64,000 bases of DNA, taken from NCBI GenBank assembly GCA_022448525.1, contig JAKVCX010000001.1:1-64000 (forward strand), read 5' to 3'. The notes below the pieces were generated by a model that saw nothing but the letters and a program-made list of their open reading frames with translations, was not told the origin of the DNA and did not search any database. Positions 1 through 9,174 of this stretch are shown here, piece by piece. The stretch comes from Tenacibaculum sp. GTDB taxonomy: Bacteria > Bacteroidota > Bacteroidia > Flavobacteriales > Flavobacteriaceae. A program made the position numbers and the translations under genes. Each line of letters begins with the position of its first letter. Position 1 is the first letter of the stretch.

Positions 1-776
1 TGTGAAACTATCAGTTCCGTTAAAGTCAGTATTTGGCGAGTATACAAATACTCCGTCTGAAGTCTCTGTTACTGTACCATTAGATGGACCACTTGTTAAA
101 CTGTAGTCTTCTCCATCGCCACCGTCTCCACCAATAGCATCATTAGTGCTTACGGTAATCGTTGTAGAAGCATCCTCATTTACTGTAGCTGTATCATCTA
201 CTGCATCTGGTGCGTCGTCTATGCTTGTTACTGTAATAGTAACCGTAGCTGTATCTGTATCTCCGTCTGCATCTGTGATCGTATATGTAAATGAATCCGT
301 TCCATTAAAGTCAGCATTTGGTGTGTAGACAAATACTCCGTCTGAAGTCTCTGTTACCGTACCATTAGATGGACCACTTGTTAAACTGTAGTCTTCTCCA
401 TCGCCACCATCTCCACCAATATCATCATTAGTGCTTACGGTAATCGTTGTGGTTGCATCCTCATTTACTGTAGCTGTATCATCTACTGCATCTGGTGCGT
501 CATCTACTGAGCTTACTGTAATTACAACTGTAGCTGTATCTGTGTCTCCGTCTGCATCTGTAATTGTATATGTAAAGCTATCGCTACCGTTAAAGTCAGC
601 GTTTGGTGTGTAAACAAATACTCCGTCTGAAGTCTCTGTTACTGTACCATTTGATGGACCAGAAGTTAAACTGTAGTCTTCTCCGTCGCCGCCATCTCCA
701 CCAATAGCGTCATTAGTGCTTACGGTAATGGTTGTACTAGCATCCTCATTTACAGTGGCCGTATCGTCATTTGCTG
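1..776 (-). repeat. 285-bp in-frame tandem repeats inside the adhesin gene
   Basis: The same sequence (CTCCGTCTGAAGTCTCTGTTA on the plus strand) starts at 51, 336 and 621, a period of exactly 285 bp or 95 codons. The copies are nearly identical at DNA level. Each unit encodes one cadherin-like module with motifs NEDASTTITVSTND and YTITDADGDTDTATV. A diverged fourth copy sits at about 1935-2211. The array continues past the window edge, so the copy number is unknown. Confidence 0.92.
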
Positions 777-3700
777 TTGGAGCAGAATCAACATTTAAAG
801 TTGCATTATTAACAATTTCAGTACAAACATTATTATCATGAGTAACTAACAAATAATATACTGTACCATCTAACCCAGTAACATCGTTAACAGTTAATGT
901 ATTAGAAGATTCTCCAGAGTAATTTGAATCAGCTGCACCGATTGCAATACCTCCAGAACTTGGATCTCCGATGTACCATTGATAATTTATCCCTGATGAA
1001 GTGTCAGTACCTGTTGTATAATCTGGTGTTGTGGTTGGAGCAGCACCTGTATAGGAACTTGTTGTGGTTGCATTTGCCGATGTAATTGTAAAAGTAGCAG
1101 AATCTCCATCCACAGTATTTTGATCAACCAAAGCTGTAGCATCAACAACGACAATAGTTGGTAATATTTCATCATCAGCTGCAGTAGTTCCGTTATAACC
1201 TCCTGTTCCACCAACAACTAATCCATCACCATCGAATCCTGTCCCATCTAAAACACCATCACTATTTCCATCTACTCCACCTGATTCACGTGCATCATTA
1301 CATCCATCATTGTCAGAGTCTAAATCTAAATAGTTAGGAGTACCATCTCCATCAGTATCGGGACAACTTAAACCGAATGGATCTACAAATAAATATGTAG
1401 GCCCGACTGGAAGTTGACTTACGGTAATTGTATTGGAACCTGAAGTATTCCATGTGATATTATTAAATTGAGAATCGGAAGGATCAATTATCATTTCTTC
1501 CAAAGCAGAACTCGTAGTTCTTCTAGCCTTTAAAGAAACATTACCTAACTCATCTACAATTAATTTCATTTGTAAAAATGAAGGATCAGCATTATTAGAA
1601 TTTAATGTCCAAACGTTCGGATTTCCAGATTGTCCATAAGCAGTATTATCCGAAGCAAAAACTGCTAAAGATTGACCAGCTGTAAGAGCTGAATTATCAA
1701 ATTGTATTTGCTCTGGTACTAAACTAACTCCGTTAATCTCAATATTGAAACTATTATCTAAAGATGAAATATCAAATACAACTCCATTTGCTGATGTTAT
1801 GTTGAAAGTATTACTAGCTCCACTTGAAATAGAAAAAGCAGGAACATCCACAATTGTACATTCCTCTGAATCTAAAATACCATCGTTATCATCATCTAAA
1901 TCAGCAGTATCAACAATTCCATCTTCATCTGTATCAGGCACTACTGTAATTGTAACTGTAGCAACATCTGTATCTCCATCAGCATCCGTAATAGTATAAG
2001 TAAAAGTGTCAACACCACTAAAATTAGGATCAGGTGTGTAAACAAAAACTCCGTCTGAAGTTTCAGCAACTGCACCATTTGACGGACCAGAAGTTAAACT
2101 ATAATCTTCACCATCTCCTCCGTCGTCACCAATAATATCATTAGAACTTACTGTAATTGTAACACTTGTATCTTCATTTGTCAATACTGAATCGTCAATT
2201 GCATCTGGTGTACCACACAAGTCAACAGTATTATTTGTTACATTACTATTTAACGCTAAACCATAATCAACACCTGTTTCTGTAACCTGCCCGTTTGCAT
2301 CAACAGTTGATGGATCACCCGAACCAAATTGAGCACCATCACCACCATCAGCATTTCTATCATTATATTGTTCATTAGCATCAGAACAGCCATCTCCATC
2401 AGAATCACCATCTAAATGATTTGGAGTACCATCGCCGTCTGTATCTAAAGCACAAAACATATTTGCAAAAGGAATATTTTGTCTTGAAATAGTCCCAGGT
2501 AATTCATATTCAAGAGCTACAGATTCAGCGCCAAAATTTTCATAAAAAAGCACCACAAATTTGTGTAAACCTGGAGAAAGATATTGAGTTCCTGTTCTAG
2601 TAACAACTCCATGATCACCATCATTATCAATTATCTCAACATCGTCGATAAATAATTTAGAACCATCATCTGACGAAAGATAAAAATTATACCTTCCCTC
2701 TGTTGCAATATTGAAATACCCAGTAAATCTAAAGCCATAAGTATCATTAGTTTGACCTAAAGAAGCAATAATAGCATCTACATCAAAAGAAGCAAAAGTT
2801 CCTGTTGCATTTGCACCTGTCGTTGGAATATTATCAACAGTATTTCCAGAAGGAGTACCATCATAATACTCATAGGAAATTACTCCTGAACAATTTAACT
2901 CAACTGTATCTAATATCCCATCATTATCGTCATCCAAATCACAACCATCCGGAACTCCATCTCCATCTTCATCTACTGAATCATCAGAACCATTACATAC
3001 ATCGACTCCATTTAAAACTCCATCACCATCATCATCACATTGAGCATCGGTAGCTGTAGCATCAAGAGCTGATCCAATTGACTGACCTGCAGTCGCTAAG
3101 TTTGGTATACCATTTCCATCAACAGCTCCATTAATTACACCAGAACCGTTAATTTGAGTTGCTAAAATATTTTCTCCTCCTTCTAAAGCATCAAAACAAC
3201 CATCATCATCAGAATCTAAATCTAAATGGTTTGGAGTACCGTCGTTATCTGTATCATCATATGTACAGTATTCGAAATTATCAAAAACAAAAGTTACATT
3301 TCCATTGTTTGCAACATTTCCATCTTGTCTTTCTTTTCTTGTAGAAATTTGGAACGAAGAAACTAAACCATTAATAACAACATCAGAATAACTTCTCGTC
3401 GCATCACCTCCATTGATAAATGAAGTTATTGTAGCTGAAGTAGAATTATTCCCTGAAATTTCATACAACAATCCACTTGTATTAGGATCGCCAGCACCTG
3501 TTCCATCATAATCAGAATTCGGTGTAGTCGAAACTGGATCAGTAAGATTACCTAAAAATACAGTATTGGCTCCCGAAGGTCCATTAGAACTAATAGTAAC
3601 TTTATCACCTTGATCTATTCCTGACCATCTAAACTCAACATTTGCAACTGGTTCACTAAACGTGAAAGTATATACTACAGAATCACCCGCTCCGTCATCC

Positions 3701-5373
3701 GCATTTTGTGCTTGAACTCTAACACCTGTAACTCCTTCTGCTTGTAATTGTGTTAATGTAGCTCCCGTTACTGTTGTTGTTAAATCAACATTTACTCCAT
3801 CCTGAGTATAAATATTATTTATTTGTCCAGCTCCTAAAGAACTACCTGTTGTTCCAGAATTGATAGCTCCTGTAGAACAATTTAAACCTTCATTTACATC
3901 AGTTATACCATCATTATCATTATCCGAATCACAACGATCAGGCACACTATCTCCATCTTGATCTGCTGTATCATCGTATCCATTACATTGATCACTAACA
4001 TTAGGAACACCATCTCCATCATCGTCACATTGATCGTCTCTTGTGCTAAAATCAGTAGAAGTACCAATAGCCTGACCAGCACCTACTAACGTAGGAATTC
4101 CGTTACCGTCTTGACCTCCAGTAATTCTACCTGCCCCATCAACCTGAGCTGTTGTTATCCCTGCAGCTCCTTCTAAAGCATCAAAACACCCGTCATTATC
4201 AGAATCTAAATCTAAATAATCTGGTGTACCATCACCATCAGTGTCTTGTGCCGTACAAAAAGTAAAATCACCTAATGCAAACCCCTGATTAGCACTTGGT
4301 GAAGTTCCTATATTTCTATATCTAATTTCTAAACTTATAACCCATTCTTGAATACCATCTATAACAAAATTAACATCAGTACCTCCTCCAGTTACAGTAT
4401 TTCCTGAAACTGTTTGTCCATTTGTAGTATATTCCGATGGATCTAACGTGTGTATTGAACCATCCGCAAGAGTAAAAATAAAATCTATATTATCAGTAAA
4501 ATTACCTCCTGTATCAACATCAAATGCTGTAAAAGCCAAATCAAAAACAGGTTGATCAAATGTAAATGTATGTATTGACTCTCCCGTACCAGGAGTTAAA
4601 GAACTTTGAAAAAGAGTATATGCCCCAGTACTAAAATTATCATTTATTCTATATTGTTGGTTTGGAAAGCCAGTTGTAACCTCTCTTTGTAATGTTATAC
4701 CAACACCGTTTGAACTTGTAAAAGTAGGACTTGCTATTGGGTCATCTCCAAGAGTTTCGTCTGCACCACCAGCAGTATATTCACTACTCCAATCGACACT
4801 AATTCCACTACCTGCACAACTTCCTAATTCAATAAGATCTAAAATTCCATCATTATCATCATCGGCATCTGCTGAGTTGTCAAAGGCGTCACCGTCTGAA
4901 TTAGGAAAAGTAGGGTCAGAAGGTGATGGGTAAACAGTTGCCACCCAACCTGCTTGCACTACACTACCGTCTGAAATAAATTCAAAATGTAATTGTGTTC
5001 CAATTGAACTTACAAATCCCCCTGGAGGGAAATCATCACAATATTGAGCTAATAATGTTCCGGTATTATTGTTACCATCATAAATGGATAACAAATCGAA
5101 ACACCCTCCAAAACCCGTTCCCTCTACCGAGAAAGAACTAAAGTCAACGATTAATGGACCACCTGTAGTTGAAGTAAGCGTTATTGATTGATTCTCACCA
5201 TTTCCATAATTACCACCAGCACCACCACTATCAGTAAACGTTATGGTTCCAGAGACATTTTGATCTGGATCGGAAATAGCAACTTGTGAGAAAGCTTGTG
5301 AAATAAACACAAGAAAAAACAATGCAAAGATTACCTTTACATTAGGGGATTTTAACGAGTAAAAGTTCCTCAT
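1..5373 (-). CDS. Giant secreted repeat protein / adhesin (5' part only; runs off the window)
   Basis: The frame is open from the ATG at 5373 to base 1 (1791 codons, no stop), so the 3' end is missing. The N-terminus is a signal peptide ending near FSQ. Next come a CUB-like domain (about residues 34-150), many thrombospondin type 3 calcium-binding repeats (DTDGDGTPDYLDLDSDNDG type) scattered through the protein, a PA14 domain (about 835-963), one cadherin-like/Big_9 module (about 1054-1146) and, from about 1531 to the edge, three nearly identical copies of that module. Such architecture is typical of large flavobacterial surface proteins exported by the Sec and type IX routes. A C-terminal sorting domain would lie outside the window. 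A role in adhesion or glycan binding is inferred, not shown. It is transcribed away from the cysteine desulfurase gene through a long leader of its own. Confidence 0.9.
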   Translation of the reverse strand, partial: MRNFYSLKSPNVKVIFALFFLVFISQAFSQVAISDPDQNVSGTITFTDSGGAGGNYGNGENQSITLTSTTGGPLIVDFSSFSVEGTGFGGCFDLLSIYDGNNNTGTLLAQYCDDFPPGGFVSSIGTQLHFEFISDGSVVQAGWVATVYPSPSDPTFPNSDGDAFDNSADADDDNDGILDLIELGSCAGSGISVDWSSEYTAGGADETLGDDPIASPTFTSSNGVGITLQREVTTGFPNQQYRINDNFSTGAYTLFQSSLTPGTGESIHTFTFDQPVFDLAFTAFDVDTGGNFTDNIDFIFTLADGSIHTLDPSEYTTNGQTVSGNTVTGGGTDVNFVIDGIQEWVISLEIRYRNIGTSPSANQGFALGDFTFCTAQDTDGDGTPDYLDLDSDNDGCFDALEGAAGITTAQVDGAGRITGGQDGNGIPTLVGAGQAIGTSTDFSTRDDQCDDDGDGVPNVSDQCNGYDDTADQDGDSVPDRCDSDNDNDGITDVNEGLNCSTGAINSGTTGSSLGAGQINNIYTQDGVNVDLTTTVTGATLTQLQAEGVTGVRVQAQNADDGAGDSVVYTFTFSEPVANVEFRWSGIDQGDKVTISSNGPSGANTVFLGNLTDPVSTTPNSDYDGTGAGDPNTSGLLYEISGNNSTSATITSFINGGDATRSYSDVVINGLVSSFQISTRKERQDGNVANNGNVTFVFDNFEYCTYDDTDNDGTPNHLDLDSDDDGCFDALEGGENILATQINGSGVINGAVDGNGIPNLATAGQSIGSALDATATDAQCDDDGDGVLNGVDVCNGSDDSVDEDGDGVPDGCDLDDDNDGILDTVELNCSGVISYEYYDGTPSGNTVDNIPTTGANATGTFASFDVDAIIASLGQTNDTYGFRFTGYFNIATEGRYNFYLSSDDGSKLFIDDVEIIDNDGDHGVVTRTGTQYLSPGLHKFVVLFYENFGAESVALEYELPGTISRQNIPFANMFCALDTDGDGTPNHLDGDSDGDGCSDANEQYNDRNADGGDGAQFGSGDPSTVDANGQVTETGVDYGLALNSNVTNNTVDLCGTPDAIDDSVLTNEDTSVTITVSSNDIIGDDGGDGEDYSLTSGPSNGAVAETSDGVFVYTPDPNFSGVDTFTYTITDADGDTDVATVTITVVPDTDEDGIVDTADLDDDNDGILDSEECTIVDVPAFSISSGASNTFNITSANGVVFDISSLDNSFNIEINGVSLVPEQIQFDNSALTAGQSLAVFASDNTAYGQSGNPNVWTLNSNNADPSFLQMKLIVDELGNVSLKARRTTSSALEEMIIDPSDSQFNNITWNTSGSNTITVSQLPVGPTYLFVDPFGLSCPDTDGDGTPNYLDLDSDNDGCNDARESGGVDGNSDGVLDGTGFDGDGLVVGGTGGYNGTTAADDEILPTIVVVDATALVDQNTVDGDSATFTITSANATTTSSYTGAAPTTTPDYTTGTDTSSGINYQWYIGDPSSGGIAIGAADSNYSGESSNTLTVNDVTGLDGTVYYLLVTHDNNVCTEIVNNATLNVDSAPTANDDTATVNEDASTTITVSTNDAIGGDGGDGEDYSLTSGPSNGTVTETSDGVFVYTPNADFNGSDSFTYTITDADGDTDTATVVITVSSVDDAPDAVDDTATVNEDATTTITVSTNDDIGGDGGDGEDYSLTSGPSNGTVTETSDGVFVYTPNADFNGTDSFTYTITDADGDTDTATVTITVTSIDDAPDAVDDTATVNEDASTTITVSTNDAIGGDGGDGEDYSLTSGPSNGTVTETSDGVFVYSPNTDFNGTDSFT

Positions 5374-5894
5374 AATGACAACTTCTATTTGAAAACTTAC
5401 ATTAACATTCAATTATTAGTTGTCAAGAAGTAGACACATGAAGTTAATTTAAACTCATGAACTCTTTTCAAGATAAAATCTTATTGCTATAAAAAATCAG
5501 TGAAGAATTATTAGTGAAATAACTACATCCCTCCGTCTCAGACATTTAAAAAGCTAAAGATCCCATCTCAGTCAGTTTCATCAACTTCCTGACAACGGGG
5601 GAACGTAACGGGTGCAAATATATAAAATATTTTATTTCGCACGAACAATTATTCGACACGAATTTTGGTGAACAGTCACTTTTTTTTAGAAAAATTTAAC
5701 AAATCAGCAAAAACAATAGGTAGTGAAATTACTATAACAAAAACAAATCATAACTAACCGGTTTAAAGTTAATTTAAGAGGTTTTAATTTCATATTAACC
5801 CAAACTATCAACCCGCAATGAAAAACCTCATTAAAACAACTTAATTACAGAAAAAGCAAAAATCAAGATTTAAAAATAAGAAAAATTTATATTT
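5374..5894 (-). other. Intergenic region with structured leader of the adhesin gene
   Basis: Read on the minus strand, the transcript from the promoter at 5615-5648 would have a leader of about 235 nt. It can form an 8-bp helix with one bulge between 5595-5602 and 5528-5536 (ACGGGGGA with TCCC-T-CCGT on the plus strand). That helix encloses a 5-bp hairpin (5571-5575 with 5589-5593, GTCAG/CTGAC). TCTCAG occurs twice (5537-5542 and 5566-5571). I recognise no known riboswitch family. An 11-codon ORF (MKLTEMGSLAF) lies within the folded part. The rest (5649-5894) is AT-rich and holds no convincing feature; a loose GAGGTTTT/AAAACCTC inverted repeat at 5778-5829 has no T-run. Confidence 0.45.
5615..5648 (-). 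promoter_or_regulatory. Bacteroidetes-type promoter for the adhesin gene
   Basis: On the minus strand TATATTTG (5622-5615) matches the TAnnTTTG -7 consensus, with TTG (5648-5646) 23 bases upstream. The predicted start is near 5608, about 235 nt before the ATG at 5373. Confidence 0.55.
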
Positions 5895-7028
5895 TCAAAG
5901 AATTGAATTTAAAGAATCTATTACGTGATCTAACTCATCAAAACTTACAGAATCACTAAAGGAAAATCTTATCGACGTCTTTTTAAGTTCTTCTTCACTT
6001 AAAAACTCTTTAAGAACGTGAGACACTTTTACTCCTCCACTCTGACATGCACTTCCTGAAGAAGCAGCAACACCTTTTAAATCTAAACTAAACAACAACA
6101 TTTTGTTCTGCTTCGGAAAACGAACACTTAATATCTTAGAAACTCCATATTCACCTCCTTTAGAATTCCCATTGTATTGTATTCCATCAAAATTATCTGT
6201 CAACTTTTGAACGAAATAACTCTTCAGCTCCCCCATCTTTTCTGTACTTTTTACCATAGTACTCACACTAAGATTCAAGGCTTTTTCCATACCAATAATC
6301 GAGTGAACATTTTCAGTACTAGATCGAACTCCTTTCTCTTGATTCCCTCCAAGAATCATTGGCTTTACAACATAATCTTTTTTAACAAACACGAAACCAA
6401 CTCCTTTCGGCCCATGAAACTTATGACCGCTAGCTACTAGAAAATCGACATTAAATTCATTTAAGTTAATTGGAATACACCCGACAGCCTGAACTGCATC
6501 CGTATGAAAAAGCGCGTCATACTTAGAACACAAAGCCCCTACTTTTTGAAACTCTAAAATATTTCCTATTTCATTATTCACCATCATCAAAGACACCATT
6601 ACTTTACCATCAATTTCAGACAGTAATGATTCTAAATCTCCCAAATCAACATTTCCCGACTCATCTAAACCAACAAACCTAACTTCAATCCTATCTTTTA
6701 CCCTTAAGTTTTCCACTACATTCAATACAGCGTGATGTTCAATTTTTGAAGTGATAATGGTTTTAACTCCCAAATTTTCGACTGCATTGTTCAAAATAAG
6801 ATTATTACCTTCAGTTCCACTTGATGTAAAAATAATCTCAGAAGAACTACAACCTATTATTTTCGCTATATTCTTCCTTGCAGTTTCAACAGCTACTTTC
6901 GCCTTTCTTCCAAATTGATGAATCGATGATGGATTCCCGTAATTACTTTTCATACTCTCCATCATTACCTCAACAACCTCATCATATATATATGTAGTTG
7001 CCGCGTGATCTAAATACACCTGCTTCAT
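5895..7028 (-). CDS. Cysteine desulfurase (IscS/NifS family)
   Basis: A PLP-dependent enzyme of 377 residues that takes sulfur from L-cysteine and passes it on as an enzyme-bound persulfide for Fe-S cluster or tRNA thiolation. Fold-type I class V signatures are visible: DHAATT at the N-terminus, EH98 (PLP-stacking His), TDAVQ near 176-180, the PLP lysine in SGHKFHGPKG (Lys203) and the active-site loop SSGSACQSG with Cys328. Length and motifs match intact enzymes of the group with the mobile Cys loop. No IscU or SufE partner is adjacent. The Smr-domain gene lies 34 bases upstream on the same strand and probably shares the transcript. I cannot tell IscS from NifS-like paralogues, so no symbol is given. 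Confidence 0.93.
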   Translation of the reverse strand: MKQVYLDHAATTYIYDEVVEVMMESMKSNYGNPSSIHQFGRKAKVAVETARKNIAKIIGCSSSEIIFTSSGTEGNNLILNNAVENLGVKTIITSKIEHHAVLNVVENLRVKDRIEVRFVGLDESGNVDLGDLESLLSEIDGKVMVSLMMVNNEIGNILEFQKVGALCSKYDALFHTDAVQAVGCIPINLNEFNVDFLVASGHKFHGPKGVGFVFVKKDYVVKPMILGGNQEKGVRSSTENVHSIIGMEKALNLSVSTMVKSTEKMGELKSYFVQKLTDNFDGIQYNGNSKGGEYGVSKILSVRFPKQNKMLLFSLDLKGVAASSGSACQSGGVKVSHVLKEFLSEEELKKTSIRFSFSDSVSFDELDHVIDSLNSIL

Positions 7029-7062
7029 TTTAACCTAAATTTTAAACAAAAATACAACATTA

Positions 7063-7605
7063 CTAATTCTGAAAAACATAGACTTCCGTTGCTCCTAAAC
7101 CATATTCTTTGTACGAAGCATCATAATATTTTACATTATACCGATTTAAGAGATAATGTAATTCTGACTTCAACACACCCTCTCCTACACCGTGAATAAA
7201 AATTATTTTGGAAATTCTCTTTTGAATACAATATTCAACCTTTCTTTTCGCAGTATCCATTTGAATAGATAAAATATCATAGTTATCCATTCCTCTTTTA
7301 GATTTGACAAGCTTCTCAATATGCAAATCGACCTCCATCACAACTTCATTCTTTGTTTTCTTAAAAGGAGAATTCTTTTTCTTTTCTAATCCTTTTACTT
7401 TTTGACTCAACATAGAACGGTCAACAGACACTTTTTTCGACAACTCTTTTTGACTCACACCTATCTTTACCAATTCAGACCTATCAAACCACAATTCAAG
7501 CCCATCATTAGTCTTAATTAAAATTTCGTTTTTTATGATTTTCGTTACGATTCCTTCAATAACATCATCTAAAACAGCAACTTTATTACCGATTTCTAAA
7601 CACAT
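7063..7605 (-). CDS. Smr-domain protein (DUF2027-like N-terminus)
   Basis: A 180-residue protein. The first 50 or so residues form a small beta-rich module (GNKVAVLDDVIEG...). A Lys-rich linker follows, then a C-terminal Smr domain (about 90-180) with the EVDLHIE start motif and the IIFIHGVGEGVLK signature. Smr domains occur at the C-terminus of MutS2 and as free nucleases. In Bacteroidetes such stand-alone proteins are often labelled MutS family, but no MutS ATPase region is present here. A nucleic-acid-binding or nicking role comes from the family only. It is the first gene of a likely pair with the cysteine desulfurase. Confidence 0.82.
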   Translation of the reverse strand: MCLEIGNKVAVLDDVIEGIVTKIIKNEILIKTNDGLELWFDRSELVKIGVSQKELSKKVSVDRSMLSQKVKGLEKKKNSPFKKTKNEVVMEVDLHIEKLVKSKRGMDNYDILSIQMDTAKRKVEYCIQKRISKIIFIHGVGEGVLKSELHYLLNRYNVKYYDASYKEYGLGATEVYVFQN

Positions 7606-7710
7606 ACTTAACCTTAACTTAAATATAGAAGCCTCTTATCTTTCTTAATTTTGTACTCAATAATCAAGATACAAAAATACATTATCCCCGAGATAAAAGA
7701 GTAATAAATA

Positions 7711-8364
7711 ATGATTAACACCACTAAGAAAACCATTATTGAGTTTTTCGAAAATGCAGAGAAAGATTTAGAGCTTTCCGAAGAAAGAAAAGACTTACTA
7801 TTTTCAATCGCCGATAAAATTATAGAAGAGCTAGAAGACAGAGATAAAGTAAACTTAAATTTTATCTGCACACACAATTCTCGCAGAAGTCAAATGGCTC
7901 AAGTTTGGTCCTTTTTTGCTAGTGATTATTTTAACTTAGACAACATATATCATTTTTCAGGAGGCACAGAAACAACTGCCTTCCATAGAAACACAGTTAA
8001 ATGTCTTCAAAAAAATGGTTTTATATTTAATGTTGATGACTTTTCACATCAAAACCCTCGTTATTTAATCTCATATCCAGGAACTAAAAAATCTGTACTA
8101 GGATTTTCAAAGCTGTACGACGATAATAGCAATAATTACCCATATTTAGCGATAACAACTTGCGACAGTGCAGATGAGAATTGCCCTTTTATTCCAGACG
8201 CAATTCAACGTTTCCATTTACCTTATACAGATCCAAAAATAGCCGACAACACAGATAATCAAAACGAAAAATACATGGAAACCAGCAAACAGATTGCAGG
8301 TGAAATGCATTTTATTTTTGAAGAAGTTTATAAAGCATTTAACGAAAACGAGACTCCAGTTTAA
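7711..8364 (+). CDS. Low-Mr protein-tyrosine-phosphatase / arsenate-reductase-like protein (orphan paralogue)
   Basis: A 217-residue protein with the CX5R phosphatase/ArsC loop CTHNSRRS (Cys53, Arg59) and a downstream TCDSADENCPF segment with two more cysteines. It is a clear paralogue of the ars-operon protein at 44574-45182, sharing the loop, FSGGTE/YSGGTE, the C-x8-C-PF segment and DPKIADNTD. Thiol-linked arsenate reductases and low-Mr phosphatases share this fold, and the sequence alone does not settle the substrate. No ArsR or arsenite permease is nearby. Its stop overlaps the stop of the convergent PPK2 gene by 4 bases, with no terminator hairpin between them. Confidence 0.8.
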   Translation: MINTTKKTIIEFFENAEKDLELSEERKDLLFSIADKIIEELEDRDKVNLNFICTHNSRRSQMAQVWSFFASDYFNLDNIYHFSGGTETTAFHRNTVKCLQKNGFIFNVDDFSHQNPRYLISYPGTKKSVLGFSKLYDDNSNNYPYLAITTCDSADENCPFIPDAIQRFHLPYTDPKIADNTDNQNEKYMETSKQIAGEMHFIFEEVYKAFNENETPV

Positions 8365-9173
8365 ATCTCGGTATTCTTATCATATGGAATACTCTCAAGA
8401 ATATGCTCAATACATGCAATTCTTGCGTGAGTCTTTCTATTGGCTTTAATGATCTTCCATGGAGATAATTCTGTATTTGTTTTTTTAAACATTTTCTTTT
8501 TATACTCCGTGTAATTATCCCATAAATCCTGAGCTCTTTCATCAACAGGCGTCATTTTCCACTGTTTTAAAGGATCGTTCTTTATTTCATCGAATCGTTT
8601 CTGTTGCTCCTTTTTTGAGATAGACATATAAATTTTAACCAACCTTATACCAGATTGCAAAATCATCTTTTCGAAACCATTCACCTGCTTCATAAAAACC
8701 TTATACTGATCCTCAGTACAAAATCCATTTACAGGCTCCACAACAGCACGATTATACCAACTTCGATCAAACAATACTAATTCCCCTGCTTTAGGAAGCT
8801 GCTCTACATATCTCTGAAAATACCATTGTGTATTTTGTTCTTCTGTTGGTTTTGGTAAGGCAACAATGCGCATATGACGAGGATTAATTCTTTCTGTAAT
8901 TCTTCGAATAGCACCACCTTTTCCAGCTGCATCTCTACCTTCAAACAAAATAATTATTCGTTCTCCTTTTTGAATTGCCCAGGTTTGCAAACGAATTAAT
9001 TCAACCTGAAGCTCTTCTAATTTATTTAGATAGTTAACATATCGTAACGCTCTTTCTATATTATAAGGTTCTTTTGATAAAATAGTAATCAAACCCTCTT
9101 TTGAATTGAGCCTTTCAGCCCCCTCTTCTGTTAATTTAAAAGGAACTTTATTAACGTTATTTTCTTTATTCAT
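8361..9173 (-). CDS. Polyphosphate kinase 2 family protein (second of a tandem pair)
   Basis: A 270-residue PPK2 protein, which transfers phosphate between polyphosphate and nucleoside di- or monophosphates. Walker A is EGRDAAGKGG (78-87) and Walker B FDRSWYNRA (from 135), followed by the lid/substrate segment KPTEEQNTQWYFQRY. The protein consists of a single PPK2 domain. It starts 1 base after the stop of the other PPK2 gene (9175-10032), so the two are probably co-translated. The closely related sequence indicates duplication. They could form a heteromer or differ in nucleotide preference; the sequence cannot decide. Confidence 0.92.
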   Translation of the reverse strand: MNKENNVNKVPFKLTEEGAERLNSKEGLITILSKEPYNIERALRYVNYLNKLEELQVELIRLQTWAIQKGERIIILFEGRDAAGKGGAIRRITERINPRHMRIVALPKPTEEQNTQWYFQRYVEQLPKAGELVLFDRSWYNRAVVEPVNGFCTEDQYKVFMKQVNGFEKMILQSGIRLVKIYMSISKKEQQKRFDEIKNDPLKQWKMTPVDERAQDLWDNYTEYKKKMFKKTNTELSPWKIIKANRKTHARIACIEHILESIPYDKNTEI

Positions 9174-9174
9174 A

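Noticed and set aside
1-776. Regularly spaced repeats that could suggest a CRISPR array
   Set aside because: The period is 285 bp and divisible by three, the repeats are in one open frame and code for a cadherin-like module, and there are no short spacers.
987-3344. Short open frames inside the adhesin gene, including a His-rich one at 2805-3053
   Set aside because: They lie in other frames of a continuous 1791-codon gene and owe their odd composition to its Asp/Gly repeats.
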